Origin: an unidentified eubacterium SCB49
GTDB taxonomy: Bacteria > Bacteroidota > Bacteroidia > Flavobacteriales > Flavobacteriaceae
Assembly (NCBI GenBank): GCA_000170815.1
Contig: ABCO01000008.1
Location: forward strand, 97,809 to 161,808
DNA length: 64,000 bases
Direction of reading: 5' to 3'
Below, piece after piece: positions 12,255-22,887 of the stretch. Position 1 is the first letter of the stretch, and every line of letters starts with the position of its first letter. The translations under genes were made by a program, and so were the position numbers. The notes under the pieces were generated by a model. It had not been told where the DNA came from. It saw only the letters and a list, made by a program, of their open reading frames with translations, and made no database searches.

Positions 12255-13862
12255 TTACAAGTCGATCACAGAAAACCTTAAATCTAATGGTTTAAGTTCT
12301 TTTTTAATCTTAGAAATTAACGAGTAACCGTTATTTAAATAAAACTCAGAAAAGTTTGTATTTCGCTCTTGTAGAGACTGTTGCGGAAACACACTGTTTT
12401 GCAACCTTGTCACTTTATCAAGCAGCTCCTTATATTTCCTTTTTTGAGCTTTAAGCAATCTTTTTTCTAGATGATTTAAGCCTTTTAACTGCTTTTTTTC
12501 TTGCGCAGCAACAGCTCCTATAAAAGAGGCGTCTGTATTTTCTGCAATCGTATACATTTCTTTAAACTGAAGTTTAAGATGCTCACGCTGTTTTGTGAAA
12601 TCTATTTCAATTTCCGATATTTTACGTGTATAATCAGCCTGTAAATCGATTTGTTTTTTAAAAAGATCTTCTAGTTTCAAACCTAATTTACCTAAAGATT
12701 TGATTTCTTTTTCTAAAATAAGCACTGCAGAGTTACGCAATAACAAAATTGGAAAAGGAACTTCAACACTCTTAAAATAATCTTTTAACTGAAACCAATA
12801 GGCCAGCTCTCCCCCACCTCCAGTATAACAAAGGTTAGGTAAAATCACTTCTTGATACAATGGGCGTAATAGAGCATTAGGAGAAAATCGTTCTGGATGA
12901 GCTTCAAGCTCCATCAGTATTTCTTTTTCTGTAAAAGTGATATCTGTATCATTCACCATAAACATTCCATCCGTTTCGATAATACGCTCACGAACACCTT
13001 CTATTAAGTAAAAGAGATTTATTTCTCTAGGATGCACCTGCTCTCCGTAACCAGATTTTACAAGCGCCGCTGTTGTTTGAGAAACCTTATTAAATGACAA
13101 ATGCTCTAAAAGTTCTTTTTTAGCATAAGGCACAAAAGCACTCTTTAACAATTTATCATTACCATCAACAATGACAAGTCCAAAATCTTTAAAAAGTTGA
13201 TTTCCTATGTATCGTGTAGCCTCAGATAATGTTCCGTGATCTAAGTAAGCCTCTTTAAATAATTTTAATAATTGCTTCGCATTTTTAGTAAAGCCAAAAC
13301 TTTCTTTTAATTCATTTTCAAAAGCCAAAAACACACGTTGCAAACCCTCTGTTGTAAACTCACCTACTGCACCACCGTCTGGTCTATCCCAAACTACTTT
13401 TTTACCTCTAAAATTAAAATAATTAATCTCGTCAAAATCGTGATCTTCTGTTGCCATCCAATACACCGGCACAAAATGCTTATCTGGATATGCGACATTC
13501 AATTCTTCGGAAAGGTTAATAACCGAAATAATCTTATACAAAAAATACAATGGTCCTGTAAAAAGATTTAGTTGATGCCCTGTAGTAATGGTAAATGTAT
13601 TGGCATTTGCTAAAGCATCAATATTATTTTGTGTGCTTTCTGAAACAGCAACACCTTTATATTGCGAATTAAGTTGTGCCACCAGCACTTTTCGAGCTGT
13701 ATCTGAAAAATACTCGGTCTTTTGATCTATTTGATTTTTAAAATTTTCTAGGGTTGGAAAATTTCCGTAGAAATCCTTTAACGATGCATCTTGTGATAGA
13801 TAATCACAAACAGTTTTCGAAAAATAGCCTGTATCGGCGTAAGCAATATGTTGGGTTGGCAT
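12255..13862 (-). CDS. bshC: bacillithiol biosynthesis cysteine-adding enzyme BshC
   Basis: TITTGHQLNLFTGPLYFLYKIISVINL; PVYWMATEDHDFDEINYFNFRGKKVVWD; LLRPLYQEVILPNLCYTGGGGELAYWFQLK. Confidence 0.95.
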   Translation of the reverse strand: MPTQHIAYADTGYFSKTVCDYLSQDASLKDFYGNFPTLENFKNQIDQKTEYFSDTARKVLVAQLNSQYKGVAVSESTQNNIDALANANTFTITTGHQLNLFTGPLYFLYKIISVINLSEELNVAYPDKHFVPVYWMATEDHDFDEINYFNFRGKKVVWDRPDGGAVGEFTTEGLQRVFLAFENELKESFGFTKNAKQLLKLFKEAYLDHGTLSEATRYIGNQLFKDFGLVIVDGNDKLLKSAFVPYAKKELLEHLSFNKVSQTTAALVKSGYGEQVHPREINLFYLIEGVRERIIETDGMFMVNDTDITFTEKEILMELEAHPERFSPNALLRPLYQEVILPNLCYTGGGGELAYWFQLKDYFKSVEVPFPILLLRNSAVLILEKEIKSLGKLGLKLEDLFKKQIDLQADYTRKISEIEIDFTKQREHLKLQFKEMYTIAENTDASFIGAVAAQEKKQLKGLNHLEKRLLKAQKRKYKELLDKVTRLQNSVFPQQSLQERNTNFSEFYLNNGYSLISKIKKELKPLDLRFSVIDL

Positions 13863-13960
13863 AGATTTAATCTTGAAACAAAAATAAACACTTTTTAATT
13901 GGTTCGTTTTAAAGTATTGTTAATTACATAAATCTTAAAAAAGACTGTAATTTTGCAGTT

Positions 13961-14956
13961 ATGAAAACAGCAGTTGTCATTCTTAACTGGAATGGTAAAA
14001 AATTATTAGAAACTTACTTACCTACAGTAGTAGCACACTCTAAAGAGGCTACTATTTATGTAGCAGATAACGCATCTACAGACGATTCTGTAGCGTATGT
14101 GACTTCTAAATTTCCGACGGTTAAAATTATACAAAATACTACAAATGGTGGGTATGCAAAAGGTTATAATGAAGCGTTAAAGCATCTTGACGAAGATCTA
14201 TTAGTACTTTTAAACAGCGATGTAGCAGTGACCGAAAATTGGTTAACCCCTGTGTTTACTGCATTTCAAAATAATAAGAACCTAGCAGCTGCCCAACCAA
14301 AGATTCTTGACGATAAAAACAAAACGCATTTTGAATATGCAGGAGCCGCAGGAGGTTTTATAGACGCTTTAGGGTATCCATACTGTCGCGGTCGCATTTT
14401 TAACACTATCGAAGAAGATAAAGGGCAGTATAATGATACCACTACAATTTTTTGGGCTACAGGCGCCTGTTTATTTATAAGAAATACAGATTTTAAAAAA
14501 GTAGGAGGTTTTGACCAAAGCTTTTTTGCCCATCAAGAAGAGATTGACCTATGCTGGCGACTTCACGGTTTAGAAAAAGAAGTAAAATACATTGGCACTT
14601 CGACAGTATACCATCTAGGCGGTGCGACATTAGAAACACAAAACCCTAAAAAAACGTTTTACAATTTTAGAAACTCACTATTGATGATGGTAAAGAATAT
14701 ACCTGGCTTAAAGGTAATCCCTCTATTATTCATTAGAATGGTACTTGATAGTATTGCTGCATTTCAATTACTTTTACAAGCGAAACCATTACATTTTTTT
14801 GCCGTCCTTAAATCACACTTTAGTTTCTATTACATGTTACCGGGATGTTTAGCCAAGCGACGTCAAATAAAAAAACAGAAAGACTATGCAACCCTTAGAA
14901 GTATTGTGTGGCAATATTTTATAAACAGAAAGCGTTTTTACAACGACCTAAACTAA
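13961..14956 (+). CDS. glycosyltransferase family 2
   Basis: MKTAVVILNWNGKKLLETYLPTVV...VADNASTDDSV...LLNSDVAV. Confidence 0.9.
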   Translation: MKTAVVILNWNGKKLLETYLPTVVAHSKEATIYVADNASTDDSVAYVTSKFPTVKIIQNTTNGGYAKGYNEALKHLDEDLLVLLNSDVAVTENWLTPVFTAFQNNKNLAAAQPKILDDKNKTHFEYAGAAGGFIDALGYPYCRGRIFNTIEEDKGQYNDTTTIFWATGACLFIRNTDFKKVGGFDQSFFAHQEEIDLCWRLHGLEKEVKYIGTSTVYHLGGATLETQNPKKTFYNFRNSLLMMVKNIPGLKVIPLLFIRMVLDSIAAFQLLLQAKPLHFFAVLKSHFSFYYMLPGCLAKRRQIKKQKDYATLRSIVWQYFINRKRFYNDLN

Positions 14957-15042
14957 TTGATAAATTATTGTTAATCCGTATTGCAACGGTCTTACTTTTA
15001 ATAATTTTGTCTTATATTATAATTTAAATCTAATACTCATCT

Positions 15043-15906
15043 ATGAAAAAGCTAATTTTATTAACCCTATGTGCAGGGCTTACACTTTCTTCTTGTGTTT
15101 CTAAAAAAGAATTTGCTGCATTGCAGACAAAGCAAAAAGAAACAGAAGATCTATTAAACACAGCGACAGTTAAACTTAACTCGTGTTTAACTGAAAAATC
15201 TGCTGCAATAGTAAAAGCAGAAGGATTAGAAGATCGATTAAATGATTTAAAAGCATCTAATCAACAATTAATAGAAAGCTCAAAAGATTTAACAATACTT
15301 ACTTCAAAAGGAGCAGACAATCTAGAAAAGTCACTAGAAAGCTTAAAAGAACGTGATCTTAAAATAACACGTTTACAAGATGCTTTATCTAAAAAAGACT
15401 CTGTAACTCTTGCTCTTGTTTCTAGCCTGAAAAAAGAAGTTGGTATGAACGATCAAGACATTCAAATCAATGTAGAAAAAGGTGTGGTATTTATCTCATT
15501 AAGCGATAAAGTATTATTTAAAAGCGGAAGCTACAACTTATCTACAAGAGCAAATGAAATACTTGGTAAAGTAGCAACTGTTATTAACGGAAAACCAGAC
15601 TTTGAAGCACTCGTAGAAGGTCATACAGATAATGTACCTTATAATGGTGGTGGAGTTTTAATTGACAACCTTGACCTAAGCGCAAAAAGAGCTACAGCCG
15701 TTGTTAGACAATTAATATCACTTGGTGCTAACCCATCTCAATTAATTGCAGCTGGACGTGGTGAGTTTGTTCCATTAGTACCAAACACAAGCGTAGAAAA
15801 CAAAACTTTAAACAGAAGAACAAAAATCTACATACTTCCTAAAATCGACCAATTCTATGAAATGATAGAATCTGAAATGAAAAACCTAGAAGGAAGCCCA
15901 GAATAA
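15043..15906 (+). CDS. OmpA family lipoprotein
   Basis: Lipobox (LTLSSCVS), coiled-coil, C-terminal OmpA motif VEGHTDNVPYNGGG...NRRTKIYILPK. Confidence 0.9.
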   Translation: MKKLILLTLCAGLTLSSCVSKKEFAALQTKQKETEDLLNTATVKLNSCLTEKSAAIVKAEGLEDRLNDLKASNQQLIESSKDLTILTSKGADNLEKSLESLKERDLKITRLQDALSKKDSVTLALVSSLKKEVGMNDQDIQINVEKGVVFISLSDKVLFKSGSYNLSTRANEILGKVATVINGKPDFEALVEGHTDNVPYNGGGVLIDNLDLSAKRATAVVRQLISLGANPSQLIAAGRGEFVPLVPNTSVENKTLNRRTKIYILPKIDQFYEMIESEMKNLEGSPE

Positions 15907-15933
15907 TATAAATTCTGAAATTTAAAAATACTG

Positions 15934-15968
15934 AAGGCCCGTTAGTTTGTTAAAACTAACGGGCCTTT
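15934..15968 (+). terminator. intrinsic terminator of OmpA-family gene
   Basis: AAGGCCCGTTAGTTT gtta AAACTAACGGGCCTTT. Confidence 0.85.
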
Positions 15969-16290
15969 CTCATGCAATTATTTCTGCCCTATAAACAACA
16001 ATTCAACACACTAATAATTAGTAACGCAAACAGTCTAATCTTTGCAATAAACAACTTCTTTCCTGATTTCAAAAAGACCATTTAAAATATGAAACCATCT
16101 TATCGTTACAACCAAATAAAACAAATTAATAAGCCGAAAAACAAAAAATAATAAACACCATAATAGGCTGAAAATAAAGGACAAAGAATACAAATACGTT
16201 TCGACGAACAGCGCTTTTATGCGCTGAAATACACATTTATCTTGTTTTGAAAAGAAATAAATATATATTTGCGACTTAAAACAAACTTAT

Positions 16291-17208
16291 ATGAAATCCT
16301 CACATTTAACTTTATTTATCCTATCCCTATTCTTAACATCTTGCTCACAAGAAGAAAACTATTATGAAAATTATGACAAAAACTTAAAAGTCTTCTCACA
16401 ATACACTCCAATAGAATTAATAGAACAAAACATTTTAAACGTATCTTATGGGGAACATCCAGATCAGGTTTTTGATATTTATTTACCCCAAGGAAGAACT
16501 CCAAATAAAACCAAAGTGATAATGGTTGTACATGGTGGAAATTGGATGAATGGTGACAAAAGTAGTATGACAGATTTTGTACTAGATTTAAAAGCACAAA
16601 ACCCTGATCACGCGATAGTAAATTTAAATTACATACTTGGTGGAAGTACTCATTATGCATGTCCAAATCAATTTTTAGACATAGGTCAAGCTATAAACCT
16701 CATTAAAAACAATAGAGTTGAATACCAAATTAACCCAGAATTTGGATTATTAGGTAGTAGCTCTGGAGGTCATTTAACACTCCAATACGCTTATAAACAC
16801 GACGTAAATAATGATATTAAATTTGTAGGTAGCCTAGGAGGACCAACAAATTTTTTAGATTCTTTTTATGATGATTACTTTATCAATCTTGAGGATCTTT
16901 TAGTAGACAAAGACTACTACTATGACATTTACAATTCAACAAATATTAATTTTGCTAAAATATTAAGTCCAATTTATCAAGTTAGAGAGGACAGTCCTGC
17001 TACTATTTTATTTTATGGAAACGAAGACCTCGTGGTACCCTTTAGTAATGGCGAGATTTTAGAACAATACTTAATAGATAATAATATCCCTCACGATTTT
17101 AACATGTTTCAAGGAGGTCATGGTGCTTGGTATACAGATAGCTATGAAGCAACATTACACAGCAATATTTCAGCGTTTATTGAAACCCACTTACCTATTA
17201 ATGAGTAA
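16291..17208 (+). CDS. alpha/beta hydrolase lipoprotein
   Basis: Lipobox (FLTSCSQ); MVVHGGNWMNGDKSS; LGSSSGGHLTLQYAY; TILFYGNEDLVVPF; HGAWY. Confidence 0.85.
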   Translation: MKSSHLTLFILSLFLTSCSQEENYYENYDKNLKVFSQYTPIELIEQNILNVSYGEHPDQVFDIYLPQGRTPNKTKVIMVVHGGNWMNGDKSSMTDFVLDLKAQNPDHAIVNLNYILGGSTHYACPNQFLDIGQAINLIKNNRVEYQINPEFGLLGSSSGGHLTLQYAYKHDVNNDIKFVGSLGGPTNFLDSFYDDYFINLEDLLVDKDYYYDIYNSTNINFAKILSPIYQVREDSPATILFYGNEDLVVPFSNGEILEQYLIDNNIPHDFNMFQGGHGAWYTDSYEATLHSNISAFIETHLPINE

Positions 17209-17317
17209 TTATAAAAATATCCAGTCTCAAATAGAGAAACCGATAGCATTTTCACACTAAAAAAAAGCTTCGTTCCCTCTAATTAATTTGAGATTGAAAC
17301 CATATATTTTCTACTAT

Positions 17318-17352
17318 AAAAGCCCATCAGTAAAAAAACTGATGGGCTTTTG
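17318..17352. terminator. bidirectional intrinsic terminator between convergent genes
   Basis: AAAAGCCCATCAGT aaaaaa ACTGATGGGCTTTT. Confidence 0.8.
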
Positions 17353-17390
17353 TTTTATAATAATACTTACGATAAATAGCGCGTGAATCT

Positions 17391-18008
17391 CTAAATCTCT
17401 AAACTTCCTTTACCTTCTCTTACTAAAACAGGCTCTCCGCTTGTAATATCTATAATTGTAGACGCAACATTATCTCCATAACCACCATCTACAACAACAT
17501 CAACAAGTTTTTCCCATTTTTCAAATATCAACTCAGGGTCTGTTGTATATTCTAATACCTCATCTTCATCTTTAATAGAAGTAGAAACAATTGGATTACC
17601 TAATTCTTTTATAATAGCCTGTGTTATAGTGTTGTCTGGAACCCTAATACCTACTTCTTTTTTCTTTTTAAAATACCCTGTTAGGTTATTATTACTTGGT
17701 AAAATAAAAGTATAAGGTCCAGGAAAAGCACGTTTCAGTAGTTTAAAAGTAGTCCCATCTATTTGTTTTACATAGTCTGAAAGGTTGCTTAAATCTTCGC
17801 AAACAATACTAAAGTTTGCTTTTTCAGGTTTTACTCCTTTTAATTTTGCAAGACGTTCATATGCACTTTTATTGGTCACATCGCAACCTAAGGCATACAC
17901 CGTATCGCTTGGATAAATAACCAAACCACCTTTTTTGATAATACTTACCACACGCTTTATATCCTTTTCATTAGGATTGTTATCGTATATTTTAATAAAC
18001 TCAGCCAT
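17391..18008 (-). CDS. L-threonylcarbamoyladenylate synthase (Sua5/YciO/YrdC family)
   Basis: GGLVIYPSDTVYALGCDVTNKSAYERLAKLKGVKP; VGIRVPDN. Confidence 0.9.
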   Translation of the reverse strand: MAEFIKIYDNNPNEKDIKRVVSIIKKGGLVIYPSDTVYALGCDVTNKSAYERLAKLKGVKPEKANFSIVCEDLSNLSDYVKQIDGTTFKLLKRAFPGPYTFILPSNNNLTGYFKKKKEVGIRVPDNTITQAIIKELGNPIVSTSIKDEDEVLEYTTDPELIFEKWEKLVDVVVDGGYGDNVASTIIDITSGEPVLVREGKGSLEI

Positions 18009-18108
18009 ATATATGTAAATTTAAAACTAAATTACAATAATTTTAAAATTTCAGAAACAATAGTATAAACACACACAAGAGATTTTATACTGTTTATTAC
18101 TTAAAAAA

Positions 18109-20451
18109 CTAATCTAGCACATTTAGTTTCGCAAATCTTAATAAAAGCTTCTTTAATCCTCCATTAGAAAAATTAATTTCTGCTTTTGTGTCTGCTCCTA
18201 CCCCTTCTATTTTCACAATTCTGCCTTTACCAAATCGTACATGCTCTACAAACGAGCCTACTTTAATATTAGCTGCTGCAGGGTCATAATTTTTATCTGT
18301 ATCACTTTTTACAGGACGCAGTCTTCTAAGTTTACGCAGCTGCTCTTCAGTTGGTCCAGATGGTGCTTTTCCAGCTGTCGGTTTTTTAAGACGTAGTTTA
18401 CTTTTATCTACTTCGCCAAAAATATCTGAATCTATTAAAGGCTTGTATCGCTGCTCTGTAATAGGCGTTAAATACTCTAAAAAAGATTCGTCTATTTCTG
18501 TTATAAAACGACTAGGCTCTGCATCAATTAGTTTTCCCCATCGGTATCTAGATTGCGTGTATGTTAATGTTGCCTGTTTTTCTGCTCGCGTTACCGCTAC
18601 ATAAAACAAACGACGTTCTTCTTCTAATTCACTTCGAGTGTTCATACTCATACCACTCGGGAACAACTCTTCTTCCATCCCAACAATGTACACATAAGGA
18701 AACTCTAATCCTTTTGCTAAGTGCACTGTCATTAATGCCACCTTATTGTCATCACCTTTATCATTATCTGCATCTGTAGCAAGCGCCACATCTTCCATAA
18801 ACTCAGCCAAAGAACCATTTGTATCTGCAATTTCTTTTTGCTCCTCAACAAAGTCACTCATACCATTAAGCAGCTCTTCTATGTTTTCCATTCGAGCAAT
18901 CCCTTCTGGCGTTCCATCCTTTTTAAGTTCTGTAACAAGACCTGTTTTTTTAGTAATATGCTCTGCCATCATAAACGCATCATAGCCATTATTGAGCACT
19001 TGAAAACTTTGAATCATGGTTACAAAATCTTGTAATTTTCCACGAGTTCCTTTGTTTATTTTTAGATCTACTCTGTCTAGTACTTGCATCACTTCAAACA
19101 TAGAACGTTCGTAATGATTTGCTGCCACAATTAATTTATCTATGGTAGTTTGCCCTATACCACGTGCAGGATAATTAATTACACGTTTTAAGGCTTCTTC
19201 ATCTTTTGGGTTTAAGACCAAACGTAGATAAGCAATGACATCTTTAATCTCTTTACGCTGGTAAAAACTAAGTCCCCCATAAATACGGTATGGAATGTCT
19301 TTTTTACGCAAAGCGTCTTCCATGGCACGAGACTGTGCATTGGTTCTATATAAAATGGCAAATTTATCAAAGGGCAATTGTTCATTCATTGCATTTTCAA
19401 AGATATCTGAAGCCACAAAACGTCCCTCATCACCATCTGTCATGGTTCTATTTACTCGTATCTTAGCTCCATCATCATTTGCCGTCCAGACTACTTTATC
19501 TAGACGTGTTTTATTCTTTTCAATGATGCTATTTGCCGCATTTACAATGTTTTTAGTAGAGCGGTAATTTTGTTCTAGTCTAAAGGTTTTAACATTATCA
19601 TAATCCTTCTGGAAATTAAGAATATTATTAATGTTTGCGCCCCTAAACGCATAAATACTCTGTGCATCATCTCCTACCACACATATATTTTGAAAACGAT
19701 CACTTAGAGCTTTTACAATTAAATACTGGCTGTGGTTTGTATCTTGGTACTCATCTACAAGTATGTATCTAAAACGATCTTGGTATTTAGCTAACACTTG
19801 CGGAAAACGAGTAAGCAATTCATTTGTTTTAAGCAATAAATCATCAAAATCCATCGCTCCAGCTTTAAAACATTTGTCTACATAGCGTTGATAAATATCG
19901 CCCAAACGCGGCATTTTTGCCATAGCATCTGCCTCCATTAATTCGGGATTATTAAAGTACGCTTTTACAGTAACCAAGCTATTTTTATAGCTTGAAATAC
20001 GAGAATACACCTGTTTGTATTTATAAATATCCTTATCTAGCTGCATCTCTTTTATCACAGCTCGAATTACACTTTGCGAATCTTGTGTGTCGTAAATGGT
20101 AAAATTTCCTGGATACCCTAGTTTATCGGCTTCAAAACGTAAAATCTTGGCAAAAATACTGTGAAAAGTCCCCATCCACAGGTTCTTCCCTTCACTTGCT
20201 CCTACAATAGTTGTAATACGAGATTTCATCTCACGAGCCGCTTTATTGGTAAATGTTAAGGCGAGTATATTAAAAGGATCTACACCTTGTGACATTAAAT
20301 AAGCAATACGAAAAGTCAATACACGTGTCTTTCCAGACCCTGCTCCTGCAATGACAATCATCGCTCCGTCTTTCTGTATCGTAGGCGCTAACTGGGCCTC
20401 ATTTAACTGATCTAAATATTGTTGCACGTTTTTTTCTGAAATTTTAAGCAC
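18109..20451 (-). CDS. UvrD/PcrA-type superfamily 1A DNA helicase
   Basis: MIVIAGAGSGKTRVLTFRIAYL; LALTFTNKAAREMKSRI; VDEYQDTNHSQY; VMTVHLAKGLEFPYVYIVGMEEELFP; C-terminal Tudor-like VEHVRFGKGRIVKIEG. Confidence 0.95.
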   Translation of the reverse strand: MLKISEKNVQQYLDQLNEAQLAPTIQKDGAMIVIAGAGSGKTRVLTFRIAYLMSQGVDPFNILALTFTNKAAREMKSRITTIVGASEGKNLWMGTFHSIFAKILRFEADKLGYPGNFTIYDTQDSQSVIRAVIKEMQLDKDIYKYKQVYSRISSYKNSLVTVKAYFNNPELMEADAMAKMPRLGDIYQRYVDKCFKAGAMDFDDLLLKTNELLTRFPQVLAKYQDRFRYILVDEYQDTNHSQYLIVKALSDRFQNICVVGDDAQSIYAFRGANINNILNFQKDYDNVKTFRLEQNYRSTKNIVNAANSIIEKNKTRLDKVVWTANDDGAKIRVNRTMTDGDEGRFVASDIFENAMNEQLPFDKFAILYRTNAQSRAMEDALRKKDIPYRIYGGLSFYQRKEIKDVIAYLRLVLNPKDEEALKRVINYPARGIGQTTIDKLIVAANHYERSMFEVMQVLDRVDLKINKGTRGKLQDFVTMIQSFQVLNNGYDAFMMAEHITKKTGLVTELKKDGTPEGIARMENIEELLNGMSDFVEEQKEIADTNGSLAEFMEDVALATDADNDKGDDNKVALMTVHLAKGLEFPYVYIVGMEEELFPSGMSMNTRSELEEERRLFYVAVTRAEKQATLTYTQSRYRWGKLIDAEPSRFITEIDESFLEYLTPITEQRYKPLIDSDIFGEVDKSKLRLKKPTAGKAPSGPTEEQLRKLRRLRPVKSDTDKNYDPAAANIKVGSFVEHVRFGKGRIVKIEGVGADTKAEINFSNGGLKKLLLRFAKLNVLD

Positions 20452-20663
20452 CCGATTATCACTTCGGAAATGTGCTTGTTTTGGATTAATTTAAGGACTG
20501 ACAATTTACGCATTCTAAGAGGATTGAAACAATTGATATTTCCGAAGTTATAAACAGTTTAAAAATTGAATTTTAATTAACGTTTTAAATATAAATAACT
20601 AAATATTAATTATACTTTAGTTTTAAAAGAGTTATAAATATCTTTAACAAACTTATTTTTTAG

Positions 20664-22259
20664 ATGATGAAAAAAGGCTACACGTTTTTATTTATGCTAT
20701 GTTATATCTGTACTAGTATTGTTATGACAGCACAGGAAGATGTTAATATATCTACGGGGGTATTTTTTGAAGGGGAACCTTACCTAAAAGTAAATCCTGA
20801 AAACCCAAATCACTTAGTTGTTGCATGGATGGGGTATGTAAATGCTTCTCAAAATTTAAAAATAAAAGTAAGAACTAGTTTTGATGGCGGAATAACTTGG
20901 TCACCTATAACTCAAATAGAAAATGCAAACCCTAACTATACCTCTGCAGACCCTTCTATTGCTTTTCATCCTTCTGGTGACGTGCTTATAGCTTTTATAG
21001 ATTGGACTGGCACCGATGCAGATGTACTTTTGGGAGGTATTTACTACAGCCGTTCTTTAGACGGTGGCCTCACTTTTGGCTCACCCGTAGAAGTGTTAAA
21101 CTTAGACGTAATGCCAGACCAAAAAATTATTGATAGACCTTGGATGGTGATTGACAGAAGTAATACCAATACTGCTGGAAACATCTATATCACTTCAATG
21201 AATGCAAAAGATGCAGCGCCAGAATATCACCCTTTTATTTCTACTTCAACAGATAATGGTAATAGTTTTTCATTGGCTACCATAGATGGAGAAAATTGGC
21301 TTTCTGGAGATTTTGTAACATCTCCCATGCCTACTCCAACGGTTCAGAACAATGGCGTTTTACACGTGATCTATCCTTCATTAGTTTTTTCTCAAAACAC
21401 AATGGCTCAATATATTTTAGCTTCAAGTTCTGATGGAGGCACTACATTTAATTACCAATCTGTTTTTGCCTCAAACGAAAGTGCGAGTAATAATGACCCA
21501 TTGCCTAAAAAAGGATATTTGTTGCAAAAGGATCCCTCAGACAATAACCACATTGCATTTTTCTTTCCCTCTAATGTCAATGACGATTTAGACATCTATT
21601 TTACAGAAACTTTTGATGCTGGAGCTAATTGGTCTAACCCAACACGAATTAATGATGACCCCATTGCTAACGATAGATTACAAGATTTAGTTTGGGCAGA
21701 TTTTAATGAAACAGGCGACCTCATTGTCACTTGGCGAGATAGGCGTAACGCCCCAGAAAGTGGTTATGAAACTGCCTCAGAAATATGGGCAGCGTATAGA
21801 CCTAATGGAAGTAATACATTTGAATCAAATTTTCAAATTACAGACGAAACAGTGGCTTACAATGAAGTTCTAGCCCTAGCAGGTAATGACTTTATGAGTG
21901 TTCAACTTGTAGACCAAATTGTCCATACAACTTGGGGTGATACGCGAACAGGTACATTAAAAATATGGTATCAAAGATCTGACACAGAAGGTAATTTACT
22001 ATCCTTAGATGACATTGCAAACAAACAAGAATCACAATTTGTCTTCCCAAATCCTGCCAATACACACGTAACAATACACATTGAAAACTGGACAGAACTC
22101 ACCGTATATTCTTTAGATGGAAAGAAAATAGAATTGATAAAAAACAATACACAAGGTATCGACAATGTGATAAACATCGCTCATTTAAAAAAAGCTACTT
22201 ATCTATTTGAAATAAAAACAAGTTCTGGCAAATACCAACAAAAGGTTATTAAATTATAA
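20664..22259 (+). CDS. Asp-box (sialidase/BNR-like) secreted protein with T9SS type A sorting domain
   Basis: Signal peptide; repeated S.D.G..[WF] motifs (SFDGGITW, SLDGGLTF, STDNGNSF, SSDGGTTF, TFDAGANW); C-terminal FVFPNPANTHVTIHI...KKATYLFEIKTSSGKYQQKVIKL. Confidence 0.85.
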   Translation: MMKKGYTFLFMLCYICTSIVMTAQEDVNISTGVFFEGEPYLKVNPENPNHLVVAWMGYVNASQNLKIKVRTSFDGGITWSPITQIENANPNYTSADPSIAFHPSGDVLIAFIDWTGTDADVLLGGIYYSRSLDGGLTFGSPVEVLNLDVMPDQKIIDRPWMVIDRSNTNTAGNIYITSMNAKDAAPEYHPFISTSTDNGNSFSLATIDGENWLSGDFVTSPMPTPTVQNNGVLHVIYPSLVFSQNTMAQYILASSSDGGTTFNYQSVFASNESASNNDPLPKKGYLLQKDPSDNNHIAFFFPSNVNDDLDIYFTETFDAGANWSNPTRINDDPIANDRLQDLVWADFNETGDLIVTWRDRRNAPESGYETASEIWAAYRPNGSNTFESNFQITDETVAYNEVLALAGNDFMSVQLVDQIVHTTWGDTRTGTLKIWYQRSDTEGNLLSLDDIANKQESQFVFPNPANTHVTIHIENWTELTVYSLDGKKIELIKNNTQGIDNVINIAHLKKATYLFEIKTSSGKYQQKVIKL

Positions 22260-22861
22260 TGGAAGCTCGTTTTAAAAGTTTTAAACACGATAACAGCTTT
22301 TACCTTTCTAAGAGAAACAGTATAGCTGTAATACTTTTACTTATATTTCTATTACTCTTCTGTATTTATAGTCTAACTAAATTAAAAATAGGCGTATGGG
22401 TTTCTTTTAGCGCTTTTCTATTAGTAGCATACACAACTATTATTAATTTTTTTAACCTATTTTCTACAGAGAAACCTAGAGGTACATATAATCGCGACTT
22501 GGTATTAAGTCAAAATCATATAACGATACATAAATCAACATTTAAAATTTCAGAAATAAACAAAATAGAGTTTTCATTGTATGATGATCGTAAAGGAAAA
22601 TTCAAACACCACAATACCTATTTTGAACCTTCAATTTCTCATGGTTTAAATAATAGATTGATTTTACACCTTAAAAAGGGTAAGAAGGTTACAACTTCCT
22701 TTTTACAAGAAAAGAACAGATCTTTAAAACAGCATCCAGAAGTATTGATTCATTATCATAAAATGGGAATTTTACACTGGTTACAACTAATTGATATTCT
22801 AGAAATTACTGATTATGACAAGATTCAAAAATTCAAAAAACAAATCAACGCTGTAGATTAA
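22259..22861 (+). CDS. hypothetical membrane protein (two N-terminal TM segments)
   Basis: ATG overlaps preceding TAA by 1 nt (TAATG); hydrophobic N-terminus then basic soluble domain. Confidence 0.65.
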   Translation: MEARFKSFKHDNSFYLSKRNSIAVILLLIFLLLFCIYSLTKLKIGVWVSFSAFLLVAYTTIINFFNLFSTEKPRGTYNRDLVLSQNHITIHKSTFKISEINKIEFSLYDDRKGKFKHHNTYFEPSISHGLNNRLILHLKKGKKVTTSFLQEKNRSLKQHPEVLIHYHKMGILHWLQLIDILEITDYDKIQKFKKQINAVD

Positions 22862-22887
22862 TTATATTTGCTTAAAATCACTTTTAT

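Noticed and set aside
16089-16151. Lys/Asn-rich 20-aa ORF (MKPSYRYNQIKQINKPKNKK)
   Set aside because: AT-rich intergenic sequence, no regulatory hairpin with it and no clear RBS; cannot be supported.
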